A stretch of 64,000 nucleotides of DNA from Chrysomallon squamiferum (GCA_012295275.1 CM022670.1:26997244-27061243); one strand, 5' to 3'; shown: positions 39,413 to 53,600, numbered from the stretch's first letter. Program-made: numbers and translations. Notes: generated by a model not told the origin, from the sequence alone.

Positions 39413-40193
39413 GTAAGTCTGGGGATCACCTGTCCCGGCCTTGCTATTCACAACTGCTTTATACGCCTTGATGTATGTTTTTTTTCTGGCTATGGTACAG
39501 TCGGTAAACGGTAGATTTCCTCTTTCATAAATATCACGATGTAAAGCATATAAGTAACACTAAGAAAACCTTTATAATGAAATGTATTATGCTGTCGTCA
39601 AATATCCCTTGACGAATAGATTGATTTCAGTCTGTCGTGTTAAAATTAATTTAAAAAAACAACAACAAAAGTAATCTAAACTTGGTGTACATTTAGTAAC
39701 TCAGTAACTACTCAAACCTTTCGATCTTGATCCTGTTGTGATGACATAAAATTAATACGATATCTACTGAATACACAAATTTATCATTCAGTTCATAAAC
39801 ACATCAGTAAGCAAGAATGTCATCTTATTATTTTTAACAGAATAATATTTATAATATCTTACTTCACAAGTTATTACGTTAGAACAAAATTAGGAATACA
39901 TTACAGTAGTGCTGTTCCGCGAGAAAAGTAAGTTATCTAAAGTACTGACTGTATAAGAGAAAAAAATAAATGCATTGACCACTACTTTAAATACTTGATA
40001 TATTGCCATAATTTTAATATTAAAGCATTTATTTTGTGGCTATAAGATAATAAACGAACTTCGGAAAATTTGTTTACTTATTACCAGTAAAAACAGTATT
40101 GTGAAAAGAAATAAAGTTTTATATAGTAAAACAATACTAAGTCGAATACCATGAATATACGATTCACAATATATGTATAACCTAAAAAAATGT

Positions 40194-40235
<42 letters not shown>

Positions 40236-40568
40236 TAACTAACTAACTAACTAACTAAATAAATAAATAAAATTGAAAAAATAAAAAAGGTTTGACCGAT
40301 CATAAAAAAAAAACCCAAAAAACAAACATATATATATATATTTTTTTTTTTTTTTACTATTTCTTTTTGAAGACAATGAATAATTATTTTGATTAAAGCA
40401 GAATATATATATATATTTTTTTGTTCAACGAAGTTATTTAGACTTAATATTAAGATGATTTTGTAATATGGTTAAAGAATATATACAAGGTTTATTACTC
40501 ACCTAAAATAAAATCAGATAAACAAAATAAAACAGAAACAAAACGACAAAAATTAGAGTTGATAAAAT

Positions 40569-41078
40569 TTACTTTCTATATGAATTATGTATTTCTGCCA
40601 CAGAAAATCTTCGACCACTTGGTAACGAACTGGCAAGTGTGGCTCCTTCCGCTACTGTATTCCTTCTGATTTTGTAAGATCCTTCGGCTGAATTTTTCAC
40701 ACAGCAATCTTCGTCATCGTCATCAGTGTTAGAATTCGACTTTTCATCTCTTTCCTCTGACTGTGGTCCATCGGGATTGTGGTGGGTGACCATGAACGGG
40801 GTACTGTGACGTCTGCTCTTAACGTGTTCTGAAGTTATGCCCAGCTGTTTTTTCGTCTGCTCCAGTTTGGCAAGTCGTTCCGCCATTGAAGTCTGAGCCC
40901 GTTCAATTCCTCCAGTGACAAATCTTTTGTCCCTTTCAACTTGTCTGATCTCTTTATCGTACTGCCACGACAGTTTGCGATGAGCAGTGTAGAATGCAGT
41001 CCTTTTGGGCATGTGCTTCATTTTCTCAAAGGTGATGTCATCTTCAATTGTATGAATGGGTTCCTCGTCCGCTGCCAT
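40569..41078 (-). CDS. Intronless small protein, paralog 2 (unknown family)
   Basis: A single-exon frame of 169 codons from ATG 41078. Its N-terminal block (residues 17-79) is the counterpart of that in the gene at 36955-37407, with FEKMK, GIERAQ and MAERLAKLEQTKKQL at identical positions. The C-terminal part differs. It has a Ser/Asp-rich acidic stretch (about 110-130, SNSNTDDDDEDCC) and several basophilic kinase-type sites (RRHST, RRNTV, RRFSV). AATAAA lies at 40491-40496 on the minus strand, about 75 bp after the stop. The same orientation and 3.2-kb spacing indicate a local tandem duplication. The function is unknown. Confidence 0.75.
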   Translation of the reverse strand: MAADEEPIHTIEDDITFEKMKHMPKRTAFYTAHRKLSWQYDKEIRQVERDKRFVTGGIERAQTSMAERLAKLEQTKKQLGITSEHVKSRRHSTPFMVTHHNPDGPQSEERDEKSNSNTDDDDEDCCVKNSAEGSYKIRRNTVAEGATLASSLPSGRRFSVAEIHNSYRK

Positions 41079-42858
41079 TTTAAAGACAACTTATATTCCA
41101 ATTCCACAGTAATATTTAACTGACCAGTTTTAGCGTAAGGTACAGTTGATATTAAGTATTTTTCAATAAGATAATACAAATGCATTTAAATATACTTCTT
41201 TACTAGTCATTGCAAAAGCATGAAACTGTTCTGTAATATCCGAGAACAATTTGAACGCATTTTAAAACTAGAACTAATCAGGAACAACCGAGACTTGTGT
41301 TGATATTCCACAATTATCAGCACGTTTTCCGCATAAACAATACGGCAGTGAGCTTAGGTTCTTGTTGATGATAAATTGGTCATCAGAAAGAATAAGAGAA
41401 CATCGATAAAAAAAAAAAAAAACACACACACAAAATAAAACCAGAAACAAAAATAAATAAATACAAAAAGTCTTGTTTGTCAGAAGATACTCAATCACTC
41501 TTCGAAATCTGCTGACAGTCTCTCGAGGACGTAATCGACAAAATGAATATCTCACAACAAAGGGGAAAGTGTGTTTGTTTTTAAAAGCGTAGACCCCTTG
41601 TATGTGTCACATCATTTTCGAATTTATACCCATTATAGAAAATAAATATAGTTCATTATACTCTCTGGGTGGTGTTGATATCAGCTGAAAATAGCCTAAG
41701 AGGGAAAAGCTTGGCCGTAATCGTCTTAAATTGCTGAGATTATTCCTAGGCGATAGAGATCTATCGGCAACAAGGCCAATTTAACAAAAAAAAAAAAAAA
41801 AAAAAAAAAAATTATTTGAAAAAAAGAAAAAAGTAATAGAAAGGAAGGTGGATAGATAGGGGTGTGATAACATGTCGGTAGTTGTAGTTTATGGATAATT
41901 AGATTAAGGATAACAAAAGACGTTAAAATAGGTTTCTTTAATAACAACAGAATAATGATTGTACTGAAATAGATTACAGCAAATGTAAACGATATTCTTT
42001 TGTTTGCTCACCGATTCTTCTATTTATTTATTGTTTTTCCTATCTCAGTTTTGTGTGTGTGTGTGTTTGTGTGTGTATGTGTGTGTGTGTATGTATTTTT
42101 CATGTGTGTGTGCGAGATAGCTAAATAGATATAAATTAAAAACGATTTTACATATATATAGATTAATTTGCAATTTCCCGTTGTTAAACAAATATCATTG
42201 CGGCCTGTTCCTTTGCAGACTCTACCAAGTTCCTTTTGTAAACAAACTGACTTGGTCTAATCGATAGTCATTAATTTTATTGCTTGTCGATGGCTTTTAT
42301 ATATTTTTTCTTTTTTTTCTTTTTTTATCAGTGATCCCGCTTTTCAACCGATCTGAAATGTAAAAAGTCTGCTCCTCTATACCTTCGTGTTGTGAGCTTT
42401 TCACGCACGCACACACACACGCACGCACGCACGCACACACACACACACACACACTTAAAGTCGTACATGTTCCCTGTCCTCTACGCTTCTCAGTCACACA
42501 ATCAAATTGACTAAAACGCAGCACCATATTAAATATAAGAACAAACATGTATATGAATATGCTGGAATTTTCTAATTAATATGTAAAGTGAATTACTTTT
42601 TTAAATGACTCCAAAAGATTTATTTTGCAAAGGCGTTCGTGATTTTAAACGACTCGGTGACTCAGAATGCACCACAGACACACGCCAGGTCAGACCAATG
42701 TATATGACTAGTATAACGTTAACTGAACGTGTACTTATAATTATTTAGCTTTACAAATAAGCTATCCTTAGCAGAACCAAAATCGGACAGACATCCGATA
42801 TTTAAAATGAAATGTCAGTTTTGAGCGCAATACAGGTGTTTACACAAACATGAAATTT

Positions 42859-42970
42859 AACACACACACACACACACACACACAATACAGTATTAAATTA
42901 TATTCACACACACACACGATACAGTATTAAATTATATTCACACACACACACGATACAGTATTAAATTATA
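42859..42970. repeat. Three-copy tandem repeat with CA tracts
   Basis: The motif ATACAGTATTAAATTATATT occurs three times, each copy preceded by a CACACA run. Copies two and three are almost identical. Confidence 0.85.
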
Positions 42971-43542
42971 TTTACAAATTGCTTTTTTTTTTCCTTTTTC
43001 GTGACACCAGAGAAGTCTACTTATTTTTGTTTTTGTTTTTTAAGTTTCCCTGACTGCTTTTTTAAAATATTTATTTATTTTTAATTCACTTTTTGAAAAG
43101 AACAAAAAAACAAAACAAAACAAACAACAACAACAACAAACAAACAAACAACAACAAAAAAATAATAATAACAAAAAATATACTAAGTAGTTATAGTATA
43201 TAATAACACAATCATAATTATATTAATAGTGGGAAACCCCATTTTAATAAATTCAGGCATAAAGAGTTATAAAGGGAGGTAACTGACGAAAGACAATTTA
43301 AAAAAGAAAGAAAAAGAAAGGAAGTAAAAGAACCGAGAAGGTATTACATAGAGAACAAATTTCTTTTACAACAAGAGTAATATTAATAATGAAAAGAAGA
43401 ATGTTTATAATGATGAATATTAATAAATTAGTTTATCAGTCTAATATTTCTTTAACAGAAAGGCAACACTTGCGCTTTTAACCATTTTGCATTATCGGGG
43501 CTTACGAACTTTTTTATTTTTATTATTTATTTATTTAATTTA

Positions 43543-43600
<58 letters not shown>

Positions 43601-43682
43601 CGTATATCGCTATATATAATTATACTGGGATTTTGTTAGCAACAGAGTAACAGTTTGAAAATGTGTGGCGTGACTTCTAAAT

Positions 43683-43815
43683 CAGGCTTGGAGAAACCTT
43701 TTTCAAGTAGCGGGCCGCTTGAAATACGACAGCACGATTGACAAAAAAATTCAAGGTGATTTTTCGTTGGCATGCCAGTCAGAAAGCTCTGCAGGCCACA
43801 ATTTGCCCACGGCTG
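43683..43815. mobile_element. Diverged hAT-like miniature element (MITE)
   Basis: One end begins CAGGCTTGGAGAAACC and runs into GCGGGCCGC. The other end, on the minus strand, begins CAGCCGTGGGCAAATTG and runs into GGCC. Both are typical of hAT-type ends. The flanking octamers TTCTAAAT and CTTTAAAC are similar, as expected for an old 8-bp target duplication. The element is 133 bp and has no coding capacity. Confidence 0.5.
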
Positions 43816-45081
43816 CTTTAAACTGAAAAGACAAAGTGGTTGTCATTCCGCAAACATATCTGTGAAGGAACAGTAGTATAAGCCAACTGAGTCCAGTAGT
43901 TGGTAACATGTGATTCATATTTGCACAACAACAAACAGTTTCACAACACAGTCTAATAAAAGCAAAATCTAAACATTTTTATTTGATTTTTATTTGCATT
44001 TGAGTCAATAACCTCATAAACACAAACCTTTTGTTTGATAAACAAATATTTATCATTTTTAAATATACTTAAAAGATATACTATACAAATATAAAATTTA
44101 AAAAAATCACAGATAGCATTGTAATAAAAATTAAACCAATAGAAATTCATACATAAAATATATTCCTGTGAAAAAGGTAAATATATCTTCAAAAAGTTAA
44201 ATTTCATAAAAAGCAGCATTGTTATGAAGGATCTACATATATCTAATAAAAAAATAAGAGGTGTAATACTGCTGCTAAAAATGCTGATTTTGACAATAAT
44301 AAACAAATAAATAAATGAAATAAAAATGAAAATGTAAAATTTGTTAATGGTAATCAAAATTAAATATATTAAGTTATTTTAATTTCTGCAATTTTTCATT
44401 TCAAATGTCGTATATTATCACATCTAAAATCTGGTAATCTATCATTTACATACTGGAATTAATGATAAATTGAAAAAAAAAAAATAATAATAACAACAAT
44501 TTTTGTTTCTTGATATTTTAAAATAATGACTTCCCAGTAATCCATTTTTACCAAGTAATCATTTTTAAGTATTAATTAAATTTTAAAAGTTTTTATATAT
44601 ATATAAAAAGCACTGTCATGTATTAAGCAATACTGAATATACAATTTTTTTATTTCTTTTGAAGATTTTAAATTATTCTCTATGCAAATGAAATGTTTAA
44701 CAAATGTAAGATAAATAAATCTCTCTACATAAATATAGTATGACATCAATGACAAAATCAAATGTCAGATCCAGTGTGATGACATTGTAATCAACAATGA
44801 CTGGATTTATGATTCTAAACTAAACCTTAAACTTTTAAATTAAAAAATAATAATACTGTGTATACTGACAAAAGAAGAAGAAGAAAACAATTATATTAAC
44901 TTCTATTAGCAAATATAAAAATGAGAAATAACATCACTGGTTATCAAACAATAAAATTTAATAAAAAAAACTGATTTGCAAGTCTAAGACCTACGAACAT
45001 AAAATTAGAATAACTGATCAAAGGCCTTAAAATGCACCAACTCTTTGCTAGAGTTCAATTAACTCCCCACCCATTTAAATA

Positions 45082-45187
45082 ATTTTAAGCTGGATGTTGC
45101 TAAATATATCATCCACTCTCATGATAATACCAAAAATCTTTCCAAAATGGTTTCATTTTCATCAAAGGCAAAAGTGAATCACATGAT

Positions 45188-45251
<64 letters not shown>

Positions 45252-45420
45252 TCTAATAAGGTTTATTTTAATTTCAAGCTTTTAAAAAGTTTAAGCTGGA
45301 TATTGGTACATGTATCAGCTACTCTCATGATAATGTCAACCAGCAATAAAATCTTTCCAAAATGGTTTCATTTTCAACAACAACAAAGTGAATCACATCA
45401 TAAAAAACAATAATAATAAT
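45082..45420. repeat. Local duplication flanking an (AAT)n run
   Basis: About 45082-45190 and 45284-45405 are diverged direct copies. Both carry AATCTTTCCAAAATGG and GTGAATCACAT. They are separated by an (AAT)n run at 45188-45249. Confidence 0.75.
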
Positions 45421-45756
45421 ACAAAATGTTAAAAATCCCATTTCACAAAATTATTATTAATTTTTTAAATTGGTTTTAAATATTCTATCACCTTAAGACA
45501 CCAAGCCATTATTTGTTAATAAAGTAATGCCTTCCTCCCCCCCAACATAATTGTAACATAAAAGTTGATTAGCATTTTTAAACTGTGTTCTATTTGGAAG
45601 AACATTTGAAAACCTTCCACAAGTGATTTGTTTCTGTCTTTAGATTTCATATTGCTTTAAATACACAAATTTCAGCCATATTTTTATCTTTTGACAACAA
45701 CATAAAACATGATTTTCAGATTTGACATTTGTTTGAAAAGCAGTGTGATCAGAAAG

Positions 45757-45762
45757 TTTATT
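45757..45762 (-). terminator. AATAAA poly(A) signal candidate
   Basis: AATAAA on the minus strand, about 50 bp after the stop codon of the gene at 45810-55722. Confidence 0.45.
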
Positions 45763-45809
45763 TTTAAACATGACACTGCTTTAAGCTGGAAGACTGAAAC
45801 TTTCTGAAA

Positions 45810-47049
45810 TCACTTCTCCCCAACATCACTTTTTACTTTGTTATCTTCATCAATGCCATTTTCCTTTATTGAGTTAGCATCCAGCATGGAAGTTATTTCA
45901 TCAACTTCATTTCTCTCCTTGTTTTCTTCTTTTGCCATCACTGCATCTTGAATGACGTCATCGGCCAGTGATACATTTCTTTGTGGAGAGGGCTGAAACT
46001 GGGACTCGCCATCAGAGACATCATCGCCAGTGGGTATGCTTATCTGAAATGATGGTGGGGGTGACTTTGAGAAGGGGGAAGCAGGACTAGGCTGTCTGCC
46101 GCCTGTTTCATCACTGTTGTAATCCTCAATCTTTGTAACAAATGTAGGATGAGGACCAAGAGGACTGTGCAGTAAAGGATCATCGATTGCAAGGCCAGTT
46201 ACTTTGACTGGAGAACTGGGTTCATTAATTGTCTGTCGACTTGAAGCTGGAATCTGTTTGATATTTCCAATCTGAGAAGTGATTTTGATGTACTCTGTCT
46301 CACCTGTACCACTCCTAGAAGTGATTGTGATGCCAGAGAACCCAACCCGGTGGCCTTTAGGAGGTTTTGCTGGAGTTCTTCTATAATTGCAGGTTGTTTC
46401 ATTCAGAGCTGGCTTGTTTTTTGCACCAGGTGTCACAATGCTGAGATCACTGGCAGGATGGTTGACTGATGAATGAAGATTCTTTTCCAACTGATCTCCT
46501 GAATGACTTACAGATACTTCACCAGAACTGGCATGGTTGTTTTGTGTGGAGTTATTGGCATCTAAAAGCCCCTGCAAATCAACTAAACTGAGATCCTCGT
46601 CGTTCTGTTTACTGATCTGATCACATGTGGTTGTCTCTGTTGGTTTAGACAAAGCCATTCTCAAGATTTCATCTATTGAAATACTGTTCAGCTTTTCCTC
46701 CTCCTCCCGACTCCTCTGGTCGATAGACATCACTTTGATCCTGCCTGCACGAGGGTCTCTCTGCCTTGAGGCCAGGCTTTCAGATTTTAATCTGTGTTTG
46801 ACTTTGTAGCCCTCTGATCTAGTTGACCATGCTCTGTGTGGTGGGCCACTTGGCTTTGACAGCCTCCCATATATCACAGGTTTTGATTCACTGTTATTCT
46901 GAAAATAAAAAATAAAAAAAATGTAATACTTGCATTATAATCAGAACAAAAATAATTTCCTTTAATTTTTTTAAACACAAAATAAAATTTCAAAGGAGTT
47001 TCATTTAAATAAAACAGTTTAAAATATTTCAAAAACAATGTCTTTAAAA

Positions 47050-47085
<36 letters not shown>

Positions 47086-50000
47086 ATTTAAAAAATATAT
47101 ATACAAAATAAAATTTCATCCAAAGGTTATTTCCCTTACTGTGCTTTTAATACCATAATTACAAGAACTTAACAACATATTTATATTAAAATTTACTAAA
47201 CTAGTTTGCACTGTACAAGTGGAACCAACTTTACTTAACAGTTTAATCAATTTTTACTCAGAAGATTTGAAGCAGGATCTTCAGAATGAGTTGACAAAAG
47301 AAACTGATACTATATACTTTATAATGTACAGACATTTTCAGGTTCAACAACAATAACCAAAAGCATTTTGAGTACAATTTTGACTTCAACATCAGAGACT
47401 GTTTTATTGGTTTCACTAACACCGAATTACAACTGTATTTCCAGTCTATCATATTTTATTTGTTAAGTATGATGTTTTAGTATTGTCTAATTTTACTGTA
47501 ATTCACATTACTGCTGTTAAGAGAGGGGCAACCATTTCCATTACAATGAATGGTATTTGGGGACAATTTTCAGTGTCAAAAATCTCATTTTTTTAGATTA
47601 GCATTTGAAATAACAGTATAATGAAAACCAGTCCAGAAATGAAAACTTGTTCTTGATACAGTTATAATGTGTTAGAGAAAACACTATGATTTCATTGTGA
47701 TAGTTATTTACAGATCTGCTCACAGTTTTGGGACAATCCCCATGTGTAATGCGAGGTGTCAGTATCTTAATCTCTGACTGCTTAAACTGGTCCTCCCAGC
47801 ACAGGGGTGGTGGAGGGTCTTCAATCAGAGGTTTTAACTTGTTTTCCATCAGCTTAGACATTTCATTGAAAAAACTGAAAATTAAAAGAAAAACTGAAGA
47901 ATAATGACGACAAAAACCATAACAATGACTACAACAGTAATAAGATGAATTGATAATAACAGCAACAACAGCATAAATTTTAAGAGTAAAGAATTTCAAT
48001 GATTCCCTTTTGGCAACCCTATGATGATCACTAGCATGCATGGAATGTTTTGTGTAACCTGATATTCAGTTTTCTGCTGATGCAATCAAATGTTCAAAAT
48101 ATATATGTCAGAAAAACAAAAATACGAACATAAAACAAGGCATTAAAAAGAAGGAATTTTTTTAAAACTGGGTAATCTGATGTTTTATAATCTAAAGTTC
48201 TTTCTGCTGCTGCTAACATCGTCTCCCCTCCACAGTCACTATGTTTGTATTCTATTCATTAGGTTATGCATAATGTAATAAATTTGACTTTTCATTATTC
48301 ATTACTTTTTTTTTTTTTTTAAATATATATGCATAATGTAATTCCTAACTTTTTCAAGAAATCCAAATCCTCTCATCTTCTTTGACCTTGATACTGACTT
48401 GTGGCACAGAAAATGAACCAATTGTTTTTTTTTTTTCAAAACAAGATATACATCAGTATTTAAATCAATTTTTTAAATTAAAATTCACCATGTTAGTGGC
48501 TACTTAGAAGAAATAAACATACACACAAAGAACAAGAAGAAATAAAAATAACACTAACTATTCTGAACCTTCCATGGAAAAATCAAAATCATCTAATTCA
48601 TTTTCTTTCTTTTGCTCTTTGTGTTTCTCTTCTTCTCTTTCTGTTTCTACTTCTTTATCTTTCCTGCTGCTGGCGATTCTCAAATCATCAGACTGAACTT
48701 CTCCATTGATACCAATTCTTATCTTGTCTCCCCGCTGAAGCTGCTTCGCCACCTTGACACCAACATCACCGTCAATCGTGTAATACTGCTCCGAATCTTT
48801 CCAGGCTGCATTAAAAAATGTCAAAAGTCAGAAAATTAGGACAAATGTGTGGTAGTTTTTGATACAACATTGCATGCTCCATCCCAATTTATTTTATTTT
48901 CTGTTCTTGGATGCTCTTTGTCTTGCTTATTTTACCATCCCAGATATATATCATTATACATCAATTTATAATTCTTTTAGAAATCCAAGGTAATTTTTAA
49001 ATATAAATAATTAACAGTGAACAGAGGTCATCTTTTCCATTTTTCTCTGAATAAATGTTTGTTTTAAAGAATAAACTTTTGTCTAATAAAAGTAAACAAA
49101 TCAAAACTATAGATGTTTATATTTTATTACCTGTAACAACATTTCATAAAATACAATTTATAAGAGAATTGTGCAATATTTTTTTAATTTTCAGAAACAA
49201 TTATTTTAAACAAATTAATTTTGAATAATAAAACAAACAGTCTATTCTTCTGTACAAATAAAAAAGAAAAGAAAAAAAGGCATAAAATATTACATTTATT
49301 TCTTCAAATTATCTTGAAATACTGTAATCATTTTAAAAAAAAGTAAAATCTGTAAATGATACCAAATACAATAAAAAAAATGATGCAACAAATAAAGAAA
49401 AAGAAATGTGTATATTATTCCACCGTCTAGAAATGATACAACAAGAATGGTTTATATCATTTCATCATCTAGAAATGATACAACAATAAAAAAAAGAACA
49501 AGAATGGTTTATATAATTCCATTGAGAAATGATACAACAATAAAAAAGAAGAAATGTGTGCATTATTCTACTATCTAGAAATAATACAACAATAAAACAG
49601 AACAAGAATGATGTATATCTTTCCACCATCTAGAAATGATACAATAAAAAAGGAAGAAGAATGGTGAATATTATTCTACTATCTAGAAATGATACAACAA
49701 TAAAAAGAACAAGAATGATGTATATCTTTCCACCATCTAGAAATGATACCACAATAAAAAATGAAAACACCAGAATGGTGAATATTATTCCACTTACATG
49801 CAAAAGCATCAACCACACCACTGGATTCGTCCTCTTGTGTTCCCCCGAAGGTCAACCAGGCTCCAGTTTTGGCTGGGACAGTGACCGGCCTCTTCTTGCC
49901 ACGGACGAAGTTGCCCTTGCCGATGTCAAAGTCTACAGAATCCCAGTGAGTACGTATCTGCTGTGTTAAATCTCTGTTGATTCCAGTCTTCTTGATCAGC

Positions 50001-50610
50001 TGAGGGTCAACCTTTACCACCATGAACGAGGATTTCTGTTCATGGTCATGACCTGTGTTAAGTCATATGTACATTATATGAGTTAAAAACATTATTACAA
50101 TGACAAAGAAGAAAACTAATGTCCCTCTATAAAGGAATACATTATCCTTCCAAATAATATACAACATTTATAAAAATAGGGGTTTGTTAGAAATAACATT
50201 CTTTAAAAGTATGCATATAAAAATTAACACACTCGCCAAAAAAAAAAAATAAAAAATTAAAAGTAAAAAAATAATGTAATTAATATCTGTGAATAAAATT
50301 ATTTTTGAATATATATTTCTTTTAAAGTTTTTTTTTATATATGTTCTGTAGGTTACATGAGCTGGTTTATATGATACCTGAAAGCTCTGGATGTGTTGAT
50401 GGCCGAGCAGATTTCCTGCTTGCTTGGAAACCTTTGTTAACATATGGAATAGGCTTTCCTTTCACTTCAACTTAAAAATAAAATAACAGTTTAATCTTTA
50501 AAAAAAAAAAAAAAAAAAGAAAACAACATTTGAATGAATAAATAATTTTTTTTTTTTTTAAAACTCCAATATGTATAACATTTTTAAAAACAAACAAACA
50601 AATAAATGAA

Positions 50611-50641
<31 letters not shown>

Positions 50642-53600
50642 GAAATTAAAAAAAAAAATTCAACATTTGGAGATGAAAATAAAAAATGATTGGTGCACAA
50701 GGGTAATGGGTTCATTGGGAGGTGGTAAATTATGTCTGTGGTTAGTTCACAAATAGCAATTACAAATCAAAAGTAAAATAGAAAAAAATAAATACTAGGA
50801 CATAAGTGAATTTAAGAATCAAACTACAGACAATGAGATACAGAATGCAGGAACAGTGTCTGGCCTGCCCAAAAAGAAGAAAAAAAAAACAAATTGAAGA
50901 AAAAGAAAAAAAAATGATGACAATGATGATGGTGATGGAGGCTGCGAATAGTAAAAAATAATAAAAAAAAAGATTAGAAATGATATTTAAATAAAACAAT
51001 ATGCTATACTTTTAATGCTGTTTTCACGCGGCCTGCGTTTGGCTGAGGTAACTCTTTTTGCTGGTGCTGATGATATATTACGAGCTGATTCAAATATCTT
51101 GTGGATGAACTTGTGCTGTTCCTCTATAATTTGTGCTGTTGACTTGGGCCGGTAGGAACGGTTGCCACTGATGTCGATGTCATGAAATGTCAACACTGGC
51201 TGAGCTAATGTGACGTTGTATTTGTTTTCAATGTACCCCAGAGGTCGTTTCTGAAGAATAATAATTAAAAAATAATAATAATAATAATTACAACATTAAT
51301 GAAATGAAAACAATATCTCTTAGATTAACTTTTTGTTGTGAGTTCAAAACCAAATGCTGTATTCATTTGCAGTAAATCTCAAAACAAATAAATACAAAAC
51401 AAAAGCAATATGTTAAACCAGACACACACAAAAACTAAATTCCAAGAAGGAACTGTTTTGAAGGCTCAAGAAAGTTTTGATGAATGGCTTGTGTACCCAA
51501 ATCCCAGAATCTCTGTTATAAAGCAGTAGATATGTCTTCAATCTGCATATCACCAGCTAAACATCCAGTTAATACAGACTGCCATTCTAGTAATTTTGTT
51601 TGTTTTTTAATTAAATTACATCAAAAATTAATCAAAACTACATGGAAAAATAATATCTACTCTGATAAATTACAGTTTTTTTTTTTTTTTTCACAAGAAA
51701 CACAGTACTTATGATGCCAATATCATAAGTACTGTGTTTCTTGTGGTTATAAATCCATAAATTGCAAAAGTTAATAACACAATAACCAAAACTCAAACAA
51801 TAGATAACAATATATCAAACAACAGCTAAACATTAATCTGTATATTATCACTAACACAGTATCCAAGTAATACTGGCCACTGTTCATCTGATTATTTATT
51901 TATTTATTAGAGATAATGGAATACACAAAATACCCTGTTAAACACAAATCCATATAACACTAGAAACACAATGCTGGTAATGCTGGCTACTGGTTAAGCA
52001 TGTCTCACAGGCATGTAAAAAGAAATCCCTGTTATAAAACATTAAATGTCGGACTGTGTATAACCACCATAACAGTGTCAAAGTAACAATTGCTACTCCA
52101 TTGGCAATAGTTTTAAATTCTGCACATTCAAGAGCATGTTAGACCTAAAGAACAGAATCTATCTTCAGTTCTATAATCAGTGTAACTCATATTATCAGTA
52201 AATCCAAGAAGCACGTCTGTATAAAAAAACAATAAAAATCTCAGCTGTCAAACAGTAAGTAAATCCACACTGTTAAATATCAATATATATATCATTGGAA
52301 ACACAGTGCTGAAGTAGTGCTGGCTACTGCTCAGTTAATGTTTATATTTTCACTGAATTCCAAGAACAAATCTGAATTAAGAAATGGCCAGAATATCAAG
52401 TATATCCATTCAATTAAATATCAGTTTATATATATATATATATATGTTGTTGGCCTAAGTAATGACAGAAATAAATGGGTAGATTTTTTCAGAATGCCAA
52501 AAATACTTAATTAATAACCAATATTACTACATATTACTACAGCACTGTGTCAGTGGCTACATATACTGTGCTGTATTAAGTTATGTCAAATATGCTGTGT
52601 GTAACCCAACACTGAAATAAATACGTGACTAAAAAAAAAAAAATCCCCCAAAAATTAATAAGTAAATTAAAAAGTAAAAACAACAACAAAAAAAAACATT
52701 CCACTGTAAAAGAAATGTTATGACAATAAATATTAACAAAATATTTTTCTACACTGACCTGTCGACGTGTGTCGCACAAGCCTATGGCACAAACAGATTA
52801 ATCAAAGTATGGCTCCATATCATTTGACTGCTGTTTAAAATTTGAATAATCTATGCTCTTCAAGTACATTAGGGGCCAAGATGGCAAAACAAGCATTTGG
52901 CTGTGACCATAACAAGCAGACAATTAACTGCCATTGTTACATGATCAGTGATATCATTCAAATTCATTGTTACAGGGCTGTCATAGGTTAATCCATAGAA
53001 AAATGCACAGGTCTACCTTATGTACCCAAGATTTGGCTGATCTCGCACGCAGCCGGGAGGATAAATTAAATCCACCTTAACGGGGTTATAATAAGGTCAT
53101 CTGTTTTGTGCATTTAATATCGTATTACCGAATTTCTGATCATGGCACGTGAAAACACCTGCTGGAAACAAGGGTGTTCTGACCAGTATAAACGCTATTG
53201 AAATAAAATCCTTTTTATGTGTTTAAGCAATGTTAATAATAATCTTGACACAATAAAATTTCCATTCACAGGTAAACAAAACACCTGTTGGTAATAATCA
53301 AAGGTGTATTGATCATATAATGCTACCGAGAGCAGTGATAAAATCCTTAATATCAGCTTAACAAATTAATTTTCTTTTTTTAATATGACATAATAAAATA
53401 TCTTATTCATTACAATGCAGTTGAATGGTTTTATTTTAATCATCTGACCCAAGGGTCATGAGAATGATCCCATTTGGTTGATCAAATGGCTTATTTTATG
53501 AATATGTACATGTAAATATATTTAAATAAAAAACACATCACTTAATGCAATACATTACATGTATAAATTACTGTTAATTGTTAAGGGAACATAAATGAGC

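Larger units (their letters stand above)
37408..40568. other. Spacer between the two paralogs
   Basis: Contains a compound (GT)n(AG)n microsatellite at 38466-38557, an ATT run at about 38856-38906, an AAT run at about 40197-40235, and an isolated exon-like segment on the plus strand at 39360-39412. No further gene is supported. Confidence 0.5.
41079..45809. other. Intergenic region
   Basis: Holds CA/CG-rich dinucleotide tracts (about 42403-42453), an ATT run (about 43547-43600), a hAT-like miniature element (43683-43815) and a local duplication beside an AAT run (45.1-45.4 kb). No gene is supported. Confidence 0.5.

Noticed and set aside
52762-52784. Small exon-like piece (minus strand) between exons 1 and 2 of the 716-aa gene
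   Set aside because: It has an AG and a GT border, but 23 nt breaks the frame. Exon 1 (phase 0) joins exon 2 (phase 0) directly.
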